From Citreicoccus inhibens (GTDB lineage: Bacteria; Myxococcota; Myxococcia; Myxococcales; Myxococcaceae), in assembly GCF_019039035.1 (NCBI RefSeq), contig NZ_JAHNZT010000006.1:186001-250000 (forward strand): a stretch of DNA of 64,000 nt, in the 5' to 3' direction. The translations under genes were made by a program, and so were the position numbers. The notes under the pieces were generated by a model. It was not told where the DNA came from. It searched no databases and worked only from the letters and a program-made list of their open reading frames with translations. Every line of letters starts with the position of its first letter. Position 1 is the stretch's first letter. Below, piece by piece: positions 51,743-61,020 of this stretch.

Positions 51743-52948
51743 CTACGGCACCGGCGCGATGTCCGTGGTGGCCGCGGCCTTGGAGCGGCGCTTCTCGATG
51801 AGCCACACCGCCAGGACGCCCAGCTCGTAGCACATGAGCATGGGGCCAGCCATGAGCGACAGGTTCACCACGTCGCCCGTGGGCGTGATCACCGCCGCCG
51901 CGATGAGACACACCACGAAGGCGTGGCGCTGGTAGCGGAACAGCCAGCGCGACTGCACCACGCCGACAATGCCCAGCACCGCCATCACCAGCGGCATCTC
52001 GAAGATGATGCCGAACGCGAGGATGAGCAGCAGCACCAGCGAGAGCTGCTCATCCATGGTGAGCATGGGCCGCGTCCAGCGCTCCGCCTGATTGCGCGCG
52101 TGGCCCTCGGCCAGCTCCTTCTCCAGCTTCCACACCCCCGCCAGCTCCTCGCTGTGCGTGGGCGCCACGCCCGCCAACAGGCTGGCCGACGCGTCCATCG
52201 CGGTCGCGGCGGCCACGAAGTCCTTCTTGCCGAAGGCCTCCACCGCCTCCACCCGCTTCTCCACCGCCTGCTTCAGCACGCCGCGCGCTTGCGAGCCCAA
52301 CCCGCTCGCCACCGCGTCCACCAGCTTGCCCAGTCCCTCCAGGCGCGCCGCCATCTCCACGCTCGCCGAGGGCACCACCTGCGGCGCGTCGAGCTGTCCG
52401 TCGCCCGCGGCGGTGAGCGCCGTGCTGGCCTGCTTCGCGAGTTGCCCGGCGCGCTCGGCGTCTCCTACGCGCAGGAAGCGCAGCGCGTCGTCCGCGGTCA
52501 GCTTCGCGGTGTCCAGCCGCTCCTCCAGCGCCATCGTGTCCTCCTCGTTGAGGAGGAACTTGAACATCGAGGGCAACACCACGAAGTAGCAGAACATCGC
52601 GCCGGTGAGGAACGCGACCGAGCCCAGCACCACGAAGGGGGACGCATAGCGGCGCTCCTCCGGATACAGCCCCGGTGAGACGAAGCCCCAGATCTGCCAG
52701 AGGATGACGGGCGTGGTGAGGAAGATGCCGCAGTAGACACCCACCTTCATCAGCACGTTGATCTCTTCGATACCCGACGTGTAGATGAGCGAGCGTCCCT
52801 CGGGGGGAAGCGCGTCCAGCACCGGCCGCATCAGCATGCCGAAGATGGGCTTGGCGAACACGAGCGACACGGTCCCCAACACGAACACCGCGATGGTGCA
52901 CTTGAAGAGGCGCGAGCGGAGCTCCGTGAGGTGCTCCACCAGGCTCAT
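51743..52948 (-). CDS. tatC: TatC, twin-arginine translocase receptor, with large periplasmic insertion
   Basis: 401 residues against about 250 in most bacteria. N-terminal SLVEHLTELRSRLFKCTIAV is the TatC signature that helps bind the RR signal; GFVSPGLYPEERRYA and ILAFGIIFEMPLVMAVLG also match. Six membrane helices are present. Between helices 3 and 4, after CYFVVLPSMFKFLLNEE (residue 136), about 155 extra residues are inserted up to WTRPMLTMDEQLSL (residue 294). They are Ala/Glu/Lys-rich and helical (KQAVEKRVEAVEAFGKKDF), and should project into the periplasm. The tatB gene lies 39 bases upstream and the RCK gene 10 bases downstream. Confidence 0.93.
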   Translation of the reverse strand: MSLVEHLTELRSRLFKCTIAVFVLGTVSLVFAKPIFGMLMRPVLDALPPEGRSLIYTSGIEEINVLMKVGVYCGIFLTTPVILWQIWGFVSPGLYPEERRYASPFVVLGSVAFLTGAMFCYFVVLPSMFKFLLNEEDTMALEERLDTAKLTADDALRFLRVGDAERAGQLAKQASTALTAAGDGQLDAPQVVPSASVEMAARLEGLGKLVDAVASGLGSQARGVLKQAVEKRVEAVEAFGKKDFVAAATAMDASASLLAGVAPTHSEELAGVWKLEKELAEGHARNQAERWTRPMLTMDEQLSLVLLLILAFGIIFEMPLVMAVLGIVGVVQSRWLFRYQRHAFVVCLIAAAVITPTGDVVNLSLMAGPMLMCYELGVLAVWLIEKRRSKAAATTDIAPVP

Positions 52949-52987
52949 GCGCAGTTCGGAAGAGTCAGCGCTCGGGCGAATCAGGGC

Positions 52988-53449
52988 TCAGCTCCGTTTC
53001 GGGGCGTTGCGCGCCACGGTGCCAGGGATGGGCGTGGGCGCGGGGGACGACGAGGCGAGCGCGGGCTCGGGCTCGGGCTCGGAGGGGGCCACCAGGGACT
53101 CGGTCGCAATGCTGGCCGCGGTCGTCTCCGGCAACTGCGCGGGCTCCGCGGGTGTCACGGCCTCCGCGACCTGGGGAGGAACGGGAACCGGCACCGCCGG
53201 CGGCGCCGCGTCCGGAGGCGTGAAGCGCGAACCCGGGCGCCCCATGGGCGGCGGCGGCTCGCGGTTGACCTCCTGGTCCATGGCGTAGAACTCACGCTCC
53301 ACGACATTGCGGACATCGTCCGTGTGCCGGCGGAACTCGCGCATGAACTTGCCGATGGCGCGCGCCAGCTCGGGCAGCCGCTGCGGCCCGAGCACGAGCA
53401 GCGCGGCCACCAGGATGAGCACCATTTCGCCTGCGCCGATGTTGAACAT
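52988..53449 (-). CDS. tatB: TatB, twin-arginine translocase subunit
   Basis: 153 residues. The N-terminal helix FNIGAGEMVLILVAALLVLG is followed by GPQRLPELARAIGKFMREFR, the hinge and amphipathic helix. Glu8 and the GPQRLPE hinge are TatB features; TatA usually has a shorter tail and GTKKL-like hinge. The Pro/Ala/Glu-rich C-terminus (about 65-153) is long and probably disordered. It works with TatC to bind folded substrates carrying RR signals, such as the DUF4159 protein of this window. No separate TatA is seen here, so either it lies elsewhere or this protein serves both roles. ATG 53449 is chosen because it opens the signature; the upstream frame is unsupported. Confidence 0.9.
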   Translation of the reverse strand: MFNIGAGEMVLILVAALLVLGPQRLPELARAIGKFMREFRRHTDDVRNVVEREFYAMDQEVNREPPPPMGRPGSRFTPPDAAPPAVPVPVPPQVAEAVTPAEPAQLPETTAASIATESLVAPSEPEPEPALASSSPAPTPIPGTVARNAPKRS

Positions 53450-53626
53450 GGTCTGACGGCTCCGGAAGACTGGCGGGGTTATCGCGCCCCGGGACGGCCG
53501 GTGCAACCAACACCGACCCACGGGCATTCGCATGTCCCCTCGCGCGGCGGACAACCGGACCACCGCGCCCCCTGCCCCACGGCCTGGACGCGCGGTGCGG
53601 CTGCCCGCCCGGCACGGGGTGGGGCC

Positions 53627-54892
53627 TCAGCGGGGGACCGGCACCGGGACGCCGGCCGGGGCCGCCTGGGTGCGGGCACGCAACCGGTTCTCCACGACCC
53701 ACAGCATGGGCGGAACCCCCAGGGCCAGGGCGATGGAGACCGTGGCGACGGTCGCCACGCCCCCCAAGTGGCCATCGGGCTCGTCCGACAACAGCTGCGA
53801 GGACAGGACGGCCCCCAGCGCCGAGGCCATGTGCTGGACCGCCGACTGGAGCGACATGAAGCGGGCGCGCACCGCCGGCTCGGGCACCTTGGTCACAAGC
53901 GTGCTGTAGGACACATTCCGCACGCCGTTGGCGAGCATGAAGGCCATGAACAGCACGGGGATGGGCAGCCAGCGAGGGAAGTCGATGAACCCCACGTAGA
54001 TGGAGGTGATGCCCAGCGCCACGCCCACCGTGCCCACGCGGAACGAGCCGTACCTGTCCACGAGCCGGCCCGCCGTCCGCAGCGCGATGAAGCTCATCAC
54101 GCCGCCCGCCAGGTAGATGTTGCCCAGGTTCTCGCGCGGGTAGTCCAGGTTCTGGAGCAGATAGGGCGCGATGTTGGGGATGAGCATGAACGCGCTCATC
54201 ATCACCAGCGCCGTCATCAGATAGGACAGCTGCACATCCGTGCGCCCCAGCAGTTGCAGGATGCCCACCGGCCGCGCGGACTGCCGCTCCGAGGACAGGT
54301 GTCCGCGCACTGGCGGCAGCAGGAAGATGGCGCCCGCGACGACCAGGAGCCCCAGCGCCGACACCCCGAGGAACGGGATGCGCCAGCCGCCCAGCTCGGC
54401 CAACCGCAGGGCGATGGGCACGCCCAGCACCGAGGTGATGGAGAACGCCATCATCACCAGTCCCAGCGCGCGCCCCCGCTTCTCGGCGGGGATGAGGTCC
54501 GCGATGATGGACATGGAGAGCGCCGTGGCGGGTCCGCCGAACACGCCCGCGCACACGCGAGCCAACAACAGCGTCACGAGCCCCGTGGACAGGCCCCCCG
54601 CCGCCGTGGAGGCGACCAGCCCCAGCATGCAGACCGCCAGCGCCTGGCGACGGTCGAAGCGGTCCAGGAACGTTCCGGCCACCAGCCCCGCCACGCTCGC
54701 GGCGGCGGTGTAGCTGCCGCCAATCGTTCCAATGTGTGACGACGCGATGCCCAGGCCGCCGGAGAAGTAGGGGCCCAGCGGCATCACCATCACGAAGTCG
54801 AGGATGTTGATGAACTGAACGGCGCCGATGAGCAACACCACCTTGCGCTCGAAGGAGGTGAGGGTGGACGGCGCGGCTTGGGGAGCGGACAT
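53627..54892 (-). CDS. MFS transporter
   Basis: 421 residues with 12 predicted helices. The loop 2-3 signature reads GTFLDRFDRRQALAVC and the second half repeats it (GRLVDRYGSFRVGTVG). SMSIIADLIPAEKRGRALGL is the conserved segment after helix 4, and ITSVLGVPIALRLAELGGWR is the helix 5 motif of drug/H+ antiporters, so it is probably an exporter of the DHA1 kind. ATG 54892 follows the remnant of another MFS gene by only 8 bases. Substrate unknown. Confidence 0.87.
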   Translation of the reverse strand: MSAPQAAPSTLTSFERKVVLLIGAVQFINILDFVMVMPLGPYFSGGLGIASSHIGTIGGSYTAAASVAGLVAGTFLDRFDRRQALAVCMLGLVASTAAGGLSTGLVTLLLARVCAGVFGGPATALSMSIIADLIPAEKRGRALGLVMMAFSITSVLGVPIALRLAELGGWRIPFLGVSALGLLVVAGAIFLLPPVRGHLSSERQSARPVGILQLLGRTDVQLSYLMTALVMMSAFMLIPNIAPYLLQNLDYPRENLGNIYLAGGVMSFIALRTAGRLVDRYGSFRVGTVGVALGITSIYVGFIDFPRWLPIPVLFMAFMLANGVRNVSYSTLVTKVPEPAVRARFMSLQSAVQHMASALGAVLSSQLLSDEPDGHLGGVATVATVSIALALGVPPMLWVVENRLRARTQAAPAGVPVPVPR

Positions 54893-54900
54893 GAAGGCTT

Positions 54901-55566
54901 TCAAGAAGGCGCGGCGCGAACGGAGAGCGCGCCGCGATGAGAACGAACCCGGTGGGGAGGCACCGGACGCCAGCAGGCCGGAGGAGTCCTCCGCGGACGT
55001 GCGCGCCCCACCCTGCGACAGCCACGGCACGACCCGGATGGAGAGAGCGAGCCCTCTCGTAACTCAGCGCCACTGTCCAGTGCCGCCATCGAGCCCGACA
55101 GCGTCGCGCCCGTGCCGCGCGAGAGCAGGGCCCAGGACATCCCCATCACGAGGCCGCGTCGCGCCGGACGCCCCTCCTCCACCATGACGGCCATGGAGGA
55201 CGGCACCTGCACGCCCGAACAAGCTGAGGAGAGGACCTGGGCCACGCGGCACCCGCTCGAGTCGACGCCCCGCGGAGCGACGCCGAGGGCCACCATGCCC
55301 CCTGCCGTGCCCACCGCCAGCACCGTGCGGCGCCCGAATCGCTCCCAGAGCAGCACGCCGAGCACCCACATGCCCAGTGCGATGAACACGCTGGACTTCG
55401 CGAGGACCGCCAGCCCCGAGCGGAGGTCCCGCAAGGTCCGACCGCAGACCAGTAAGAAGCCAGGGAGCCCACCGTCGGAGAGGAGCCCTTGAACGGCAGC
55501 CCAAAGCACGACCACTCCGCGTTCCGCCGGGGTGAGGGAGAACGACCGAGACGCGGGAGCGGTCAT
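54901..55566 (-). pseudogene. Truncated MFS transporter remnant
   Basis: A frame of 221 codons. The first about 165 look like one end of an MFS protein: helices VVVLWAAVQGLLSDGGLPGF, VFIALGMWVLGVLLWERFGR and LVMGMSWALLSRGTGATLSG, with WERFGRR as the short loop motif. After about position 55070 the composition changes to Arg/Ser/Pro-rich nonsense, as from a frameshift or deletion, and no further membrane helices occur in any minus-strand frame before the next MFS gene. A full transporter needs about 400 residues. It may be the decayed upstream copy of the intact transporter. It begins 11 bases after the chemoreceptor stop. Confidence 0.6.
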
Positions 55567-55577
55567 GAAGGCTGGGT

Positions 55578-57641
55578 TCAGACGCGGAAGCGCCGGACCT
55601 CGGCGCGGAGGATCTCCGCCTGACGCTGGAGATTGTCGATGGCTTCTTCCAACTGACGCACCGAGCGCGTCTGGTGCTCGGAGACCCCCTTGATGGTCTC
55701 CACCGCCTTGAGCACCTGCTCGCTGCCCTTGGTCTGCTCCTTCTGGGCGCGGTTCAGGTGCGTCACCATCTCGTTGATGCTCTCGATGGAGCGGGTGATC
55801 TGCTTGCTGCCGTGCGCCTGCTCCTGGCTGGAGCGCTGCACGTGCTGGGTGAGCGCCTTCATCCGCTCGGCGCTCTTCATGATCTGCTCGCCGCCCTTGG
55901 CCTGCTCGTTGGAGGCCTTGGAGATCTGCTGCACCGTCTCGGAGATGCGGTGGATGGCGGCCGTCACCTGCTTGCTGCCGCGCGCCTGCTCCACCGTGGC
56001 GCGGGCGATGGCCTTCACCATCTGCGTGGACTTCTGCGTGCTGTCGTTGATCTTCCGGAGCGCGCCCTCGGCCTCGCGCCCCAACTGCACGCCGTCCTCC
56101 ACGTTCTTCACGCCCTGGTTCATGACCACCACGGCGTTGCGGCTCTCCTCCTGGATGCTGCGCACCAGCTCGGCGATCTCCTTCGTGGAGGCGCCGGTGC
56201 GCTCGGCCAGGTCCTTGATCTCCTCGGCCACCACCGCGAAGCCCTTGCCGTGCTCACCGGCCTGCGCGGCGATGATGGCGGCGTTGAGCGCCAGGAGGTT
56301 GGTCTGCTCGGCCACGTCGTCGATGACGTTGAGGATGTTGCCAATCTCGGAGATGTGGCGCCCCAGGCTGTCGATGACGCCCGCCGCGCTGCGGCTGTTC
56401 TCCTTGATGCGGTCGATGCCCGACAGCGTCTTGCGCAGCGCCTCCACGCCCGTCTGCGCGTCCTCGAAGACCTGCTCGGACAGGCGCGCCGTCTCGTTGG
56501 CGTTGGCCTCCACCTGGCCAATGGCCGCGTCCATCTGGCTGATGGCCGAGGACGTGTCCTCCGTGGACGTGGACAGCGCGGTGATGTTGAGCGCCACTTC
56601 CTTGATGGAGAACGTCATCTCCTCGATGGCGCTGGTCGTCTCCTCCACGCTGGCCGCCATGGCCTGGACGTTCTCCGCGACCTCGTCGTTGGTGGCGGCC
56701 ATCTCCATGATGGAGGAGCTGCTCTCCTCGGCGCTCTGGTAGAGCACCTCGACGTTCTCCGCGATGCCCCGGAGCGAGGCCATCATCTGCACCATGGAGG
56801 AGGACGTCTCCTCCACGCGCGACTGCACCGTGCCCGCGCCCGAGGACACCGTGGTGCCCGTGCGGTGGATCTGCTCGATGACGCCGGCCACCACGTCGGA
56901 GACGCCGCGCACGCGCCCCAGCGTGTCGCGCCAGCTCTGCCCCATGCGGTTGAGCGCCTCGGCCAGCTCGCCCAACTCGTCCGTGGAGTGGCGCACCTCC
57001 ACGCGGCCGGTGAGGTCCGCCTCCGCCAGCTTGCGCGCCATGGACATCATCGCGTCCAGGGGCAGGATGATGAACGCGTGCGAGATGAGGAACGCCACCA
57101 AGAGGAACAGCACCAGCCCCACGCCGAACGCCGCGAGCACCGTGTGGCGCAGCGACTGGAGCACCGGGTTGAGCCGCGTGAAGTCCACCACCACCATCAC
57201 CTGCCCCGTGGCCCCACCCGCCAGCGCCACCTGCTCCACCACCGCCACGTCCCCGTTGGCGAACGTCAGCCCGTCGAGCGGAGGCAGGGGTGAGCGCGCA
57301 TGACGCGCGCGCAGCTCCTCGACGAACCAGGTCGGCGGCGTGGCCGGCGCGGTGGCGAGCACGTCGCCTGTCACGGACAGCACCGCCACGACCTTGAAGT
57401 CATCGTCCGGGCGGAACAGGCGCTCCAGCCCGAGCGGAGCCTGCGTGCTTGACTGCCCAGCGAGCAGCACCTGGAGCTCCTGGGCCTTGTCGTGTCCGTG
57501 CGCGAGCAGCCGCTGCACCAGGTGGTCCTCCACCTGTGCGGGAACGACGAAGTAGAGCGCGCCCAGGATGACAGCCAGGGCCAGCGCGAAGGAGCCGAGC
57601 AGGATGCCCCGGAGACCGGGTTTCTTGAAGCGACGTGCCAA
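55578..57641 (-). CDS. Methyl-accepting chemotaxis-like protein
   Basis: About 687 residues from TTG 57641, an uncertain start chosen because it places a basic tail (MARRFKKPGLRG) before helix one; no ATG is in frame. Layout: membrane helix (about 12-35), a periplasmic sensor of about 140 residues, a second helix (VLAAFGVGLVLFLLVAFLI), HAMP (ILPLDAMMSMARKLAEADLT), then a long coiled-coil signalling domain. The hairpin tip that binds CheA and CheW is present: EQTNLLALNAAIIAAQAGEH and GKGFAVVAEEIKDLAERTG. The C-terminal half has repeated helical heptads (SKQVTAAIHRISETVQQISK). No che genes are adjacent. Ligand unknown. Confidence 0.88.
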   Translation of the reverse strand: MARRFKKPGLRGILLGSFALALAVILGALYFVVPAQVEDHLVQRLLAHGHDKAQELQVLLAGQSSTQAPLGLERLFRPDDDFKVVAVLSVTGDVLATAPATPPTWFVEELRARHARSPLPPLDGLTFANGDVAVVEQVALAGGATGQVMVVVDFTRLNPVLQSLRHTVLAAFGVGLVLFLLVAFLISHAFIILPLDAMMSMARKLAEADLTGRVEVRHSTDELGELAEALNRMGQSWRDTLGRVRGVSDVVAGVIEQIHRTGTTVSSGAGTVQSRVEETSSSMVQMMASLRGIAENVEVLYQSAEESSSSIMEMAATNDEVAENVQAMAASVEETTSAIEEMTFSIKEVALNITALSTSTEDTSSAISQMDAAIGQVEANANETARLSEQVFEDAQTGVEALRKTLSGIDRIKENSRSAAGVIDSLGRHISEIGNILNVIDDVAEQTNLLALNAAIIAAQAGEHGKGFAVVAEEIKDLAERTGASTKEIAELVRSIQEESRNAVVVMNQGVKNVEDGVQLGREAEGALRKINDSTQKSTQMVKAIARATVEQARGSKQVTAAIHRISETVQQISKASNEQAKGGEQIMKSAERMKALTQHVQRSSQEQAHGSKQITRSIESINEMVTHLNRAQKEQTKGSEQVLKAVETIKGVSEHQTRSVRQLEEAIDNLQRQAEILRAEVRRFRV

Positions 57642-57749
57642 GGCCGTCGCACTGTAGGGAGGGAGACACCCGCGGAGCAAGAACCGGGGAAGCGACGAAC
57701 AAGCCTGCGGGCCTGACTTCCCCCTACCCGGATGCGTAAGGTCGTGTGG

Positions 57750-58784
57750 ATGACGCGCACGCTGCTGCTCACCGACCCCCTCTTCCTCCAGCATGACCCG
57801 GGCGCGGGACACCCGGAGTCGCCCGCTCGGCTGAGGAGCATCCTCGGGGTGCTGGCGCGCACGCCGGTGGAGGGCACGCGGCTTCTCGCGCCCCGCTCGG
57901 CCACCGAGGCGGAGCTGGCCTCCGTGCACTCCGCCGAGATGCGCGCGTCCCTGGAGGCGCTCAGCGGGCAGAGCGCGCGCATCGACGCCGACACCCAGGT
58001 GTCCCCCGACAGCGTGGACGCGGCGCGGCTGGCGGCGGGCGCCGCGGTGCAGGCCGTGGAGGCGGTGATGGCGGGCGAGGCGCAGAACGCCTTCGCCCTC
58101 GTGCGGCCTCCCGGCCACCACGCCGAGCCCGAGCGCGCCATGGGCTTCTGCCTCTTCAACAACGCCGCCATCGCGGCCGAGGCGGGCCGGCGCTTGGGCG
58201 CCGAGCGCGTGCTGGTGCTCGACTGGGACGTCCACCACGGCAACGGCACGCAGGCCGCCTTCTGGAACCGGCGCGACGTGCTCTACCAGTCAATCCACCA
58301 GTTCCCCTACTACCCGGGTACCGGCGCCGCGCCCGAGGTGGGAACGGGGGCGGGCGAGGGCTACACCGTCAACTGCGGCCTGCCCGGCGGAAACAGCGAC
58401 GCGGACTACGGAATGATTTTCGAGGAGCTGCTGCTGCCCGTGGCCCAGGCGTACCGCCCCCAGCTCATCCTCGTGTCCGCCGGCTTCGACCCCCACCGAC
58501 ACGACCCCATAGGTGGCATGGACGTCACCGAGCGCGGCTTCTCCGCCATGTGCTCCGCGGTGCGCGCGCTCGCCGAGGAGGTCAGCGGCGGCAAGCTGGT
58601 GCTGCTGCTGGAAGGGGGCTACTCGCTGCCCGGCCTGTCCCAGTCCGTGCACGCCTGCGTCGAGGTCCTCGCGGGCCGGCGGGACTCGTTTCCCACCGAG
58701 CCCGTGCACCGGGATGCGCGCGACGCCGTGGCCGCCAGTCGCCTCGCGCTCCAGCGCTACTGGCCGGTGCTCACGCGAGGCTGA
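57750..58784 (+). CDS. Histone deacetylase family amidohydrolase
   Basis: 344 residues from ATG 57750, chosen over an ATG 18 bases upstream because AAGG lies 8 bases before it. Zinc-site motifs are intact: HDPGAGHPESPARL, RPPGHHAEP (catalytic His pair), LDWDVHHGNGTQ (Asp and His zinc ligands), SAGFDPHRHDP (second Asp) and LEGGYSLPGL (catalytic Tyr). Bacterial members (AcuC-like, acetylpolyamine amidohydrolases, HDAC class II-like) remove acetyl groups from proteins or polyamines. The short HYPGT-like loop here is FPYYPGTG, as in class II-like forms. It diverges from the chemoreceptor gene. Target unknown. Confidence 0.9.
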   Translation: MTRTLLLTDPLFLQHDPGAGHPESPARLRSILGVLARTPVEGTRLLAPRSATEAELASVHSAEMRASLEALSGQSARIDADTQVSPDSVDAARLAAGAAVQAVEAVMAGEAQNAFALVRPPGHHAEPERAMGFCLFNNAAIAAEAGRRLGAERVLVLDWDVHHGNGTQAAFWNRRDVLYQSIHQFPYYPGTGAAPEVGTGAGEGYTVNCGLPGGNSDADYGMIFEELLLPVAQAYRPQLILVSAGFDPHRHDPIGGMDVTERGFSAMCSAVRALAEEVSGGKLVLLLEGGYSLPGLSQSVHACVEVLAGRRDSFPTEPVHRDARDAVAASRLALQRYWPVLTRG

Positions 58785-58787
58785 GCG

Positions 58788-59195
58788 TCATCCGCGCGGC
58801 GGCTCGGCCACGCGTCGCGCCGGGCCTCGCACCGCGTGGCGCGCGACCTCGTCCAAGAGCTGCTCCAGCTCCAACGGCTTCTTCAAGTAGCCGTCCACGC
58901 CGAACGAGGCCGCCTCGCGCGCGCTCACGCCCTGCCCGGTGACGACCACCACGGGGATGTCCGCCAGCTCGGCGTCCGAGAGCTGGCGCGCGCGGAACTC
59001 CCAGCCGTTCATCCGCGGCATCAGCAGGTCCAGGAGGATGACGGCCGGGCGCAGGCCGCGCGACATCAACGCCAGCGCCTCATCGCCGCTGCGCGCGAGC
59101 GCCACGCCGTAGCCCTCCAGCTCCAGCACGTCCTTGAAGGCGAGCAGGATGTCGGGGTCGTCATCCACGGCCAGCACGCAGTTCCACGACCCCAT
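58788..59195 (-). CDS. Single-domain response regulator
   Basis: 135 residues. Receiver domain with CVLAVDDDPDILLAF (acidic pair), phosphoacceptor Asp56 in VILLDLLMPRMNGWE, Thr in VVVVTGQG and Lys in GYLKKPLEL, so a complete phosphorylation site. No output domain. GGAG is 8 bases before ATG 59195. The 3' end meets the convergent deacetylase gene within 3 bases. Its proximity to a chemoreceptor-like gene makes a signalling link possible, but no kinase is visible. Confidence 0.86.
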   Translation of the reverse strand: MGSWNCVLAVDDDPDILLAFKDVLELEGYGVALARSGDEALALMSRGLRPAVILLDLLMPRMNGWEFRARQLSDAELADIPVVVVTGQGVSAREAASFGVDGYLKKPLELEQLLDEVARHAVRGPARRVAEPPRG

Positions 59196-59392
59196 GTGCG
59201 GTGCTCCCTGAAGAGGATGCCCCACGGTGCGACCGGGTCAGAACGCACGCCATCGCCCTGGTGGCGCGCGGTGATGACGGCCCCTGAACCGCACCCCGCC
59301 CCAGGGGGTCACGCCGCCACGCATTTGTGTGCCCGAGCCCTGGCCAACCATGGCAGAAGCGTCCCGCCCCGAAGCGCGGGCGCGGAGGACGC

Positions 59393-60154
59393 ATGTCGGA
59401 GACGAGCTACCGGACGGCACTGGTGACGGGGGCCTCGAGCGGCCTGGGTCGCGGCCTGGCGCTGTGGCTGGCGAAGCAGGGGCTGCGCGTGTTCGCCACC
59501 GGACGGCGCCTGTCGCAGTTGGACGCGCTGGCGGCCGAGGCCCGCGCGGCCGGCGCTACCGTGGAGCCGGTGGAGATGGATGTCACCGACGAGGCCCGGA
59601 CCCGGGCGCGCCTCCAGCAACTCGACGACGAGTGCGGCGGCCTGGACCTCATCGTGGCCAACGCCGGCGTCGGCGGCCCCACCCACGCAAAGCGCATGGA
59701 GTGGGAGCGCGTGAGCGCCATCATCGACACCAACGTCACCGGCGCCTGCGCCACGCTGTGCGCGGTGCTGCCGCGCATGGTGGAGCGCGGACGCGGGCAC
59801 CTGGTGGGCATCTCCAGCCTCGCGGGCCAGCGCGGCCTGGCGGGCCACGCCGCCTACTCCGCCTCCAAGGCGTTCCTCTCCACCTTTTTGGAGAGCCTGC
59901 GGGTGGACCTGTCCGGCACGGGCGTCCACGTCACGTGCGTCTATCCCGGCTTCGTGAAGAGCGAGATGACGGCGAAGAACCGCTTCCCCATGCCCTTCCT
60001 CATGGAGACCGAGGACGCCGTGGAGCGCATGGGCCGCGCCATCTTCCGCGCCCAGTCCGAGGTCCGCTTCCCCTGGCAGCTCGCCGCGCCCATGCGGCTG
60101 GTGAAGGTGCTGCCCAATCCCCTGTTCGACGCCGCCGCGCGCCGGCTCAAGTGA
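59393..60154 (+). CDS. Short-chain dehydrogenase/reductase
   Basis: 253 residues, a classical SDR. Cofactor loop LVTGASSGLGRGLAL, NAGVGGP, catalytic Ser in GISSLAGQRGL and YSASK (Tyr and Lys), followed by VYPGFVKSEM. An Arg-rich stretch after strand two (FATGRRLSQ) favours NADP. The C-terminal part (VRFPWQLAAPMRLVKVLPNP) is typical of lipid- or membrane-associated SDRs of the DltE/YqjQ type. GGAGGAC sits just before ATG 59393. The next gene, pyrF, begins 8 bases after the stop. Confidence 0.87.
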   Translation: MSETSYRTALVTGASSGLGRGLALWLAKQGLRVFATGRRLSQLDALAAEARAAGATVEPVEMDVTDEARTRARLQQLDDECGGLDLIVANAGVGGPTHAKRMEWERVSAIIDTNVTGACATLCAVLPRMVERGRGHLVGISSLAGQRGLAGHAAYSASKAFLSTFLESLRVDLSGTGVHVTCVYPGFVKSEMTAKNRFPMPFLMETEDAVERMGRAIFRAQSEVRFPWQLAAPMRLVKVLPNPLFDAAARRLK

Positions 60155-60162
60155 GGTCCCCC

Positions 60163-61020
60163 ATGTCGTCCCGTCCGTCCTTCGCCCAGCGCTTCGCGCT
60201 CCTCGCCGCGCAGCGCTCCCCCTTCTGTCTGGGCATCGACCCGTCTCGCGACTTGCTCGCGCGCTGGGGGCTGCCGGACACCGTGCAGGGGCTCGGCGAC
60301 TTCTGCGAGCGGCTGGCGGACGCGGTGGGCCCGCGCGTGGCCGTGGTGAAGCCGCAGAGCGCCTTCTTCGAGCGCCACGGCCCCGGCGGGCTCCAGGTGC
60401 TCCAGCGGCTGCTCGTGCGCTTCAAGCAGGAGGGCGCGCTCACGCTGTTGGACGTCAAGCGCGGCGACATCGGCTCCACCATGGACGCGTACGCGGAGGC
60501 CCTCTTCGGCGCGGGCAGTCCCTATGACGTGGACGCGGCCACCTTCACCGCGTACCTGGGCCTGGGCGCGCTCGCCAAGACGGTGGAGCGCGCGCGAGCC
60601 CACGGCGCCTGCGCCTTCGTCGTCGTGCGCTCGTCCAACCCCGAGGGCGTGGGCCTCCAGTCCGCCATGGACGCCGAGGGCCGCACCGTGGCCCAGGCGC
60701 TGGCGGACGGCATCCGAGCCTTCAACACGCAGGCGGGCCCGGACGCGCTGCCCGTGGGCGCGGTGATGGGCGCCACGCTCCCGGAGAGCGACCGCGCCGT
60801 CGTCGAGCGGCTGGGCGGCGCGCTGCTGCTCACGCCCGGCATCGGCTCGCAGGGCGCGGGATTCGGAGACCTGCCCCGCCTCTTCTCCGGGCGCGAGCGG
60901 CAGGTCATCCCCACCGCCGCGCGCTCCGTGTTGGAGGCCGGGCCCGCGGCGGCCTCGCTGCGCAAGGCGTTGGAGGAGCACGTCGAGCCCTCGCGCCGCT
61001 TCCACGACGCCGGGGCCTGA
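60163..61020 (+). CDS. pyrF: Orotidine 5'-phosphate decarboxylase
   Basis: 285 residues, the longer type-2 form of the enzyme (about 270-285 residues). It makes UMP from OMP, the last step of pyrimidine synthesis. The catalytic tetrad segment is LLDVKRGDIGSTMDAYA (Asp-Lys-x-x-Asp). The N-terminal FCLGIDPS is the first barrel strand, and VGAVMGATLPES and LLTPGIGSQGAGFGD are the phosphate-binding end. ATG 60163 is preceded by GAGGTCCCCC. It is followed by a 31-base tandem repeat that may serve as terminator. Confidence 0.93.
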   Translation: MSSRPSFAQRFALLAAQRSPFCLGIDPSRDLLARWGLPDTVQGLGDFCERLADAVGPRVAVVKPQSAFFERHGPGGLQVLQRLLVRFKQEGALTLLDVKRGDIGSTMDAYAEALFGAGSPYDVDAATFTAYLGLGALAKTVERARAHGACAFVVVRSSNPEGVGLQSAMDAEGRTVAQALADGIRAFNTQAGPDALPVGAVMGATLPESDRAVVERLGGALLLTPGIGSQGAGFGDLPRLFSGRERQVIPTAARSVLEAGPAAASLRKALEEHVEPSRRFHDAGA

